This document shows, piece after piece, positions 7,305 through 10,117 of a DNA stretch of 10,117 nt. Within the stretch, counting starts at the first letter, position 1. Each line of letters opens with the position of its first letter. Source of the stretch: Devosia sp. (lineage in GTDB: Bacteria; Pseudomonadota; Alphaproteobacteria; Rhizobiales; Devosiaceae). The translations under genes and the position numbers were made by a program. The stretch covers positions 1-10,117 of the forward strand of contig JAQGJI010000220.1 of the NCBI GenBank assembly GCA_028290685.1. Reading direction: 5' to 3'. The notes beneath the pieces are model-generated. The model was given only the letters and a program-made list of their open reading frames with translations, had not been told where the DNA came from and made no database searches.

Positions 7305-7310
7305 CGGAGG
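7305..7310 (+). promoter_or_regulatory. Ribosome binding site fixing the SBP2 start
   Basis: CGGAGG lies 9 nt before ATG 7320. It decides against the longer reading frame from GTG 7266, which would overlap permease 1 and put 18 polar residues in front of a normal signal peptide. Confidence 0.8.
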
Positions 7311-7319
7311 AACGTTACC

Positions 7320-8348
7320 ATGCCTAGCCTGACCAGGATTACCGCCCGAGTCTTTTTGGCCGCCACAGTGTCGTTGGCGGCACTTGCCAGTGCCCAGGGG
7401 CAGGACATTTCCGGCACAACGCTGGTTGTCTACACCCCAAATGAAGAAGGCATGCTGCAGAGCTTGATTCCGGTCTTCGAGGAAAACACCGGCGTCCAGG
7501 TTCAACTGATAACCGCAGGAACGGGCGAACTTTATTCCCGCATCCGCAGCGAAGCCGGCAACCCGCAGGGTGACGTGATGTTCGGCGGCGGCGCTGCTCA
7601 GGCAGCCGTCAACGCCGAGCTATGGCAGGAATATGTATCTGGCGAGGATGCGGCCATGGTACCAGCCGGCAAGAACACGACCGGGGCCTTCACCCCGTAT
7701 CAGGCCGACGGCTCCAATCTGCTGGTCAATACCGAGGCACTTGCCGAGGCCGGGGTGGAGATCACCAGCTATGCCGATCTGCTACAGCCCGAGCTCAAGG
7801 GCAAGATCGCCTATGGCGATCCGACCGGCTCTTCGTCGGCTTTTGCGCAACTGACCAACATGCTCAAGGCGGTCGGCGGGGACTATGAGTCCGAAGCTGG
7901 ATGGGAATATGTCACAGCGCTGGTTGACCAGCTCGACGGCATCTCCATTGGCTCGTCCAGCCAGGTTGCTGCAGACGTCGCCAATGGCGAATACATCGTC
8001 GGGCTGACCTATGAACCGCTGTCGCTGAACTTCGTGCTCAGCGGAGCCCCGGTCGAAATCGTTTATCCCGCTGAAGGGGCGGCCTTCCTGCCCGCGACAA
8101 TTCAGGTGATCAAGGGCGGGCCCAACCCCGCAGCTGCCGAAGCCTTCATCGACTTCGTCATCTCCGAGCAGGGCCAGACGATCATTGCCGAACAGACCGC
8201 TGGTCGCCCGCTGCGTGAAGGCATCGCCAAGCCCGGCCTGCCTGCGCTGGCAGACATTCCGACCATTCAGGAAGACGGTCCGTATGTGGCCGAGCACCGC
8301 GAAGAGATCGTAGCCAAGTATCGCGCCATTCTTGAGGCCCGTTCCTGA
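7320..8348 (+). CDS. ABC transporter periplasmic solute-binding protein (SBP2), ferric/AfuA-type fold
   Basis: A 342-residue secreted protein from ATG 7320. The signal peptide runs from MPSLTRITAR through a hydrophobic core to ASA at 23-25, with cleavage before QGQD. The mature protein starts LVVYTPNEEGMLQSLIPVFE (35-54), followed by GTGELYSRIRSEAG (67-80) and GDVMFGGG (84-91), parallel to SBP1 but clearly diverged. The region matching the iron-holding tyrosines of FbpA reads VGLTYEPLSLNFV (227-239), without a Tyr-Tyr pair, so ferric iron is unlikely. GGPNPAAAEAFIDFV (266-280) is the common C-terminal hinge block of the family. The gene follows permease 1 after 50 nt and precedes ATPase 2 after 31 nt, with its own good ribosome site, suggesting higher translation than its neighbours. 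It could serve permease 1, permease 2 or both. Ligand not identifiable from sequence; a phosphorylated or anionic small solute is favoured by context. Confidence 0.92.
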   Translation: MPSLTRITARVFLAATVSLAALASAQGQDISGTTLVVYTPNEEGMLQSLIPVFEENTGVQVQLITAGTGELYSRIRSEAGNPQGDVMFGGGAAQAAVNAELWQEYVSGEDAAMVPAGKNTTGAFTPYQADGSNLLVNTEALAEAGVEITSYADLLQPELKGKIAYGDPTGSSSAFAQLTNMLKAVGGDYESEAGWEYVTALVDQLDGISIGSSSQVAADVANGEYIVGLTYEPLSLNFVLSGAPVEIVYPAEGAAFLPATIQVIKGGPNPAAAEAFIDFVISEQGQTIIAEQTAGRPLREGIAKPGLPALADIPTIQEDGPYVAEHREEIVAKYRAILEARS

Positions 8349-8367
8349 TCGTGACGATGCTCCAAAA

Positions 8368-8373
8368 AGAGGA
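8368..8373 (+). promoter_or_regulatory. Ribosome binding site fixing the ATPase 2 start
   Basis: AGAGGA lies 6 nt before ATG 8380. It favours this start over the in-frame ATG at 8332, which would overlap the end of SBP2 and add 16 residues not expected in front of the first ATPase strand. Confidence 0.75.
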
Positions 8374-8379
8374 AGCGCT

Positions 8380-9465
8380 ATGACGAAAATAGCGCTTCAG
8401 GCGCTCCGCAAGGAATATGCCGGTCAGCTCGCTATTTCCGATCTCAATCTAGAGATCGGGGATGGCGAGTTTTTTACCCTGCTTGGCCCCTCGGGCTGCG
8501 GCAAGACCACGCTGCTGCGCATGATTGCCGGCTTCAATTCCATCGAGGGCGGCACGATCTCGTTTGACGGGGAGGTCATCAATGACCGTCCCGCCTCGGA
8601 ACGCAACATCGGCATGGTGTTCCAGAATTACGCGCTGTTTCCCCAGATGACAGCCGCCAAGAATGTCGGCTTCGGTCTGCAGACGCGCAGAATTGCGCGC
8701 TCTGAGGCCGAGCGCCGGGTCGAGCAAGCGCTCGCATCGGTGCACATGGCCCATCTTCACGACCGCCTGCCTGGACAAATGTCAGGGGGTCAGCAGCAGC
8801 GCGTTGCCCTGGCGCGGGCACTGGTCATCAAGCCGGCCCTGTTGCTGATGGATGAGCCCCTTTCCAATCTCGACGCCAAGCTGCGCGTAGAAATGCGCGA
8901 TACGATCCGCCAGGCGCAGCGCGATGCCGGTATCACCACGGTCTATGTCACCCATGACCAGGAAGAGGCCATGGCCGTGTCCGACCGGATCGCGGTGATG
9001 AATCTCGGTGTTGTTCAGCAAGTCGGCACGCCCGCTGAAATCTATCGCCGCCCGGCAAATCGGTTCGTTGCCGAATTCATTGGCAAGACCAATCTCCTGG
9101 AATGCGACCTGATCCGGCACGAGGGCAAGTTACGCATCGAACTCGGCAAGGGGCAGGTGATCGACGTGACCGATATTGTCGATGCCTCGGGGAGCGGCCG
9201 GGTACAGGTTTCAGTGCGCCCCGAGGCCGTCAAGGCCGCAAGCACTGGCCTTGCCGCCGAAGTGGTCGACGAAACATTCCTTGGTTCGCACTCGCAGGTA
9301 CGAGCGCGCCTCCAGACTGGCGACATCGTTGAGTTCCTCGAATTTTCGCGGCGCCCGGCACTCTGGACGCGCGGCGACACTGTGTTCCTGGACGTCGATA
9401 CGGACCTGCTGACCTTCTTCGACCATGCAAGTGGCGTGTCGATCATGCGAGGAGACGCAGTTTGA
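8380..9465 (+). CDS. ABC importer ATP-binding subunit 2 (FbpC/AfuC/PotA-like)
   Basis: A 361-residue cytosolic ATPase, paralogous to ATPase 1. Motifs in order: Walker A GPSGCGKTT (36-44), Q-loop Gln82 in MVFQNYALFP, signature MSGGQQQR (134-141), Walker B LLLMDEPLSNLD (154-165) with catalytic Glu159, and the switch His192 in VTHDQEEAM. Residues beyond about 235 form a TOBE-type domain, including VSVRPEAVKAAS, and differ strongly from the equivalent part of ATPase 1, while the nucleotide-binding halves are very alike. This suggests distinct regulation or partner contacts, not a recent duplication. The gene lies between SBP2 and permease 2 in the rightward operon and overlaps the permease by 4 nt (TTGA). 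It should energise permease 2. Confidence 0.95.
   Translation: MTKIALQALRKEYAGQLAISDLNLEIGDGEFFTLLGPSGCGKTTLLRMIAGFNSIEGGTISFDGEVINDRPASERNIGMVFQNYALFPQMTAAKNVGFGLQTRRIARSEAERRVEQALASVHMAHLHDRLPGQMSGGQQQRVALARALVIKPALLLMDEPLSNLDAKLRVEMRDTIRQAQRDAGITTVYVTHDQEEAMAVSDRIAVMNLGVVQQVGTPAEIYRRPANRFVAEFIGKTNLLECDLIRHEGKLRIELGKGQVIDVTDIVDASGSGRVQVSVRPEAVKAASTGLAAEVVDETFLGSHSQVRARLQTGDIVEFLEFSRRPALWTRGDTVFLDVDTDLLTFFDHASGVSIMRGDAV
9449..9454 (+). promoter_or_regulatory. Ribosome binding site for permease 2 with a TTG start
   Basis: GAGGAG lies inside the end of the ATPase 2 gene, 7 nt before TTG 9462. It is the best-placed site for the permease and supports the rare start codon; the next in-frame ATG (9534) would cut into the first membrane segment. 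Confidence 0.75.
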
Positions 9466-10117
9466 AAACCGGTTCTGACCGACTCGATGGCTGGACATCG
9501 GTGGCCCTTATTCTGACTGCAGGCTATCTGTTCATGGTTGTCTGGCCGCTGGTCACCGTGCTGTTCGCCAGCGTAACCAATGGTGACGGCTTTACACTCG
9601 ACGGCTTTGCAACCTTCTTCTCGTCACGGCTCTACTACGGAACGCTGGCCAACAGCCTGGTGGTGACGGTCTGCGTAACGGTGTTGGCGTTCGTCATCGC
9701 CTTTCCGCTGGCCTATTTTATGACCATGTTCCAGATACCAGGCAATCGCACCATCCAGGTGCTCATCCTCGCCTCTATGATGTCGCCGCCGTTTATTGGC
9801 GCTTATTCATGGATCCTGCTGCTGGGCAATAACGGCATCATCACCCGCTGGTTCAAGGATCTGGGGCTGGAAGTGCCCAGTATCTATGGTTTTACCGGCA
9901 TCGTGCTGGTGTTGACCCTGCAATTGGTGCCGCTGATTTTCACCTATCTGATGGGTGCCTGGCGCACGATCGACGTCTCGCTGCTCGAAGCGGCGGAAAG
10001 CATGGGCATGACCGGTTGGCGGCGGGCCCTGAAGGTCATCATGCCGCTGCTGCTGCCAACCGTGCTGGGCGGAAGTCTTTTGGTTTTCGTCCGCGCCTTT
10101 GCCGATTTCGGCACGCC
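9462..10117 (+). CDS. ABC importer permease 2 (FbpB/AfuB-like), 3'-truncated by window edge
   Basis: The first 218 codons of a second inner-membrane permease, still open at the window edge. The start is TTG 9462, which overlaps the ATPase 2 stop as TTGA and has GAGGAG 7 nt ahead; no ATG or GTG lies between it and the first membrane segment. Visible hydrophobic segments are about 13-38, 63-88, 98-121, 145-165 and 196-213. The EAA loop LLEAAESMGMTGWRRALK (174-191) shows it docks on an ATPase, presumably ATPase 2. MSPPFIGAYSWI (107-118) and the terminal ADFGTP match permease 1 closely, so the two are paralogues. By analogy the full protein should be a fused two-domain permease of around 550 residues, but the second half is not visible; a single-domain permease with a separate partner gene remains possible. 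Confidence 0.9.
   Translation, partial: MKTGSDRLDGWTSVALILTAGYLFMVVWPLVTVLFASVTNGDGFTLDGFATFFSSRLYYGTLANSLVVTVCVTVLAFVIAFPLAYFMTMFQIPGNRTIQVLILASMMSPPFIGAYSWILLLGNNGIITRWFKDLGLEVPSIYGFTGIVLVLTLQLVPLIFTYLMGAWRTIDVSLLEAAESMGMTGWRRALKVIMPLLLPTVLGGSLLVFVRAFADFGT
10099..10117 (+). repeat. 19-nt direct repeat, copy 2 (within permease 2)
   Basis: Second copy of the repeat at 6257-6275, ending exactly at the window edge, so the identity could extend further than can be seen here. Confidence 0.6.

Noticed and set aside
7266..7319. GTG 7266 as start of SBP2
   Set aside because: It lacks a ribosome site and would precede a normal signal peptide with polar residues; ATG 7320 has CGGAGG in place.
8332..8379. 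ATG 8332 as start of ATPase 2
   Set aside because: It overlaps the end of SBP2 and adds residues not expected in the family; ATG 8380 has a good ribosome site.
4568..10117. Plain ferric iron or polyamine (Pot) transport label for the ABC genes
   Set aside because: The ATPases resemble PotA/FbpC in general motifs only; the fused permease points to the ferric-type branch and the binding proteins lack iron tyrosines, so neither label is supported.

Overview
The window is a GC-rich, gene-dense stretch with almost no non-coding DNA. Its codon use and gene style suggest a free-living or plant/soil-associated alphaproteobacterium, perhaps a Hyphomicrobiales relative; this is inference from style, not from a marker gene. 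It reads as an amino-sugar-phosphate catabolism locus next to two paralogous ABC importers of the 'ferric type' (FbpABC/AfuABC superfamily).

Layout, left to right. (1) Bases 1-1585, rightward: the 3' part of a NagB-like glucosamine-6-phosphate deaminase, overlapping by 4 nt a short NagA-like N-acetylglucosamine-6-phosphate deacetylase. (2) Bases 4443-1582, leftward: a secreted solute-binding protein (SBP1), a PP2C/PPM-family phosphatase and a DeoR-family repressor; the last two overlap by 4 nt. The repressor gene and nagA converge and share a CTAG, which supplies both stop codons. (3) Bases 4444-4567: a 124-nt divergent control region with a perfect 5-bp inverted repeat and weak promoter-like elements. 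(4) Bases 4568-10117, rightward: ABC ATPase 1, fused two-domain permease 1, solute-binding protein 2 (SBP2), ABC ATPase 2, and the first part of permease 2, which runs off the end and most likely starts at TTG. No gene-free stretch exceeds about 125 nt. I see no tRNA, rRNA, CRISPR or insertion sequence.

How it may work together (inference): both solute-binding proteins lack the adjacent tyrosine pair of true ferric-binding proteins, and the neighbouring enzymes act on phosphorylated amino sugars. The known family member AfuABC of Actinobacillus imports hexose phosphates rather than iron. The simplest reading is that one or both importers take up phosphorylated (amino) sugars or a related solute from the periplasm. 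NagA would then deacetylate and NagB-like would deaminate the product to fructose-6-phosphate, with the DeoR protein sensing a sugar phosphate. No sugar kinase is seen here, which fits, but genes outside the window are unknown. The PP2C-like phosphatase is the least explained member; it keeps the metal-binding aspartates but shows no clear substrate-binding arginine near its N-terminus.
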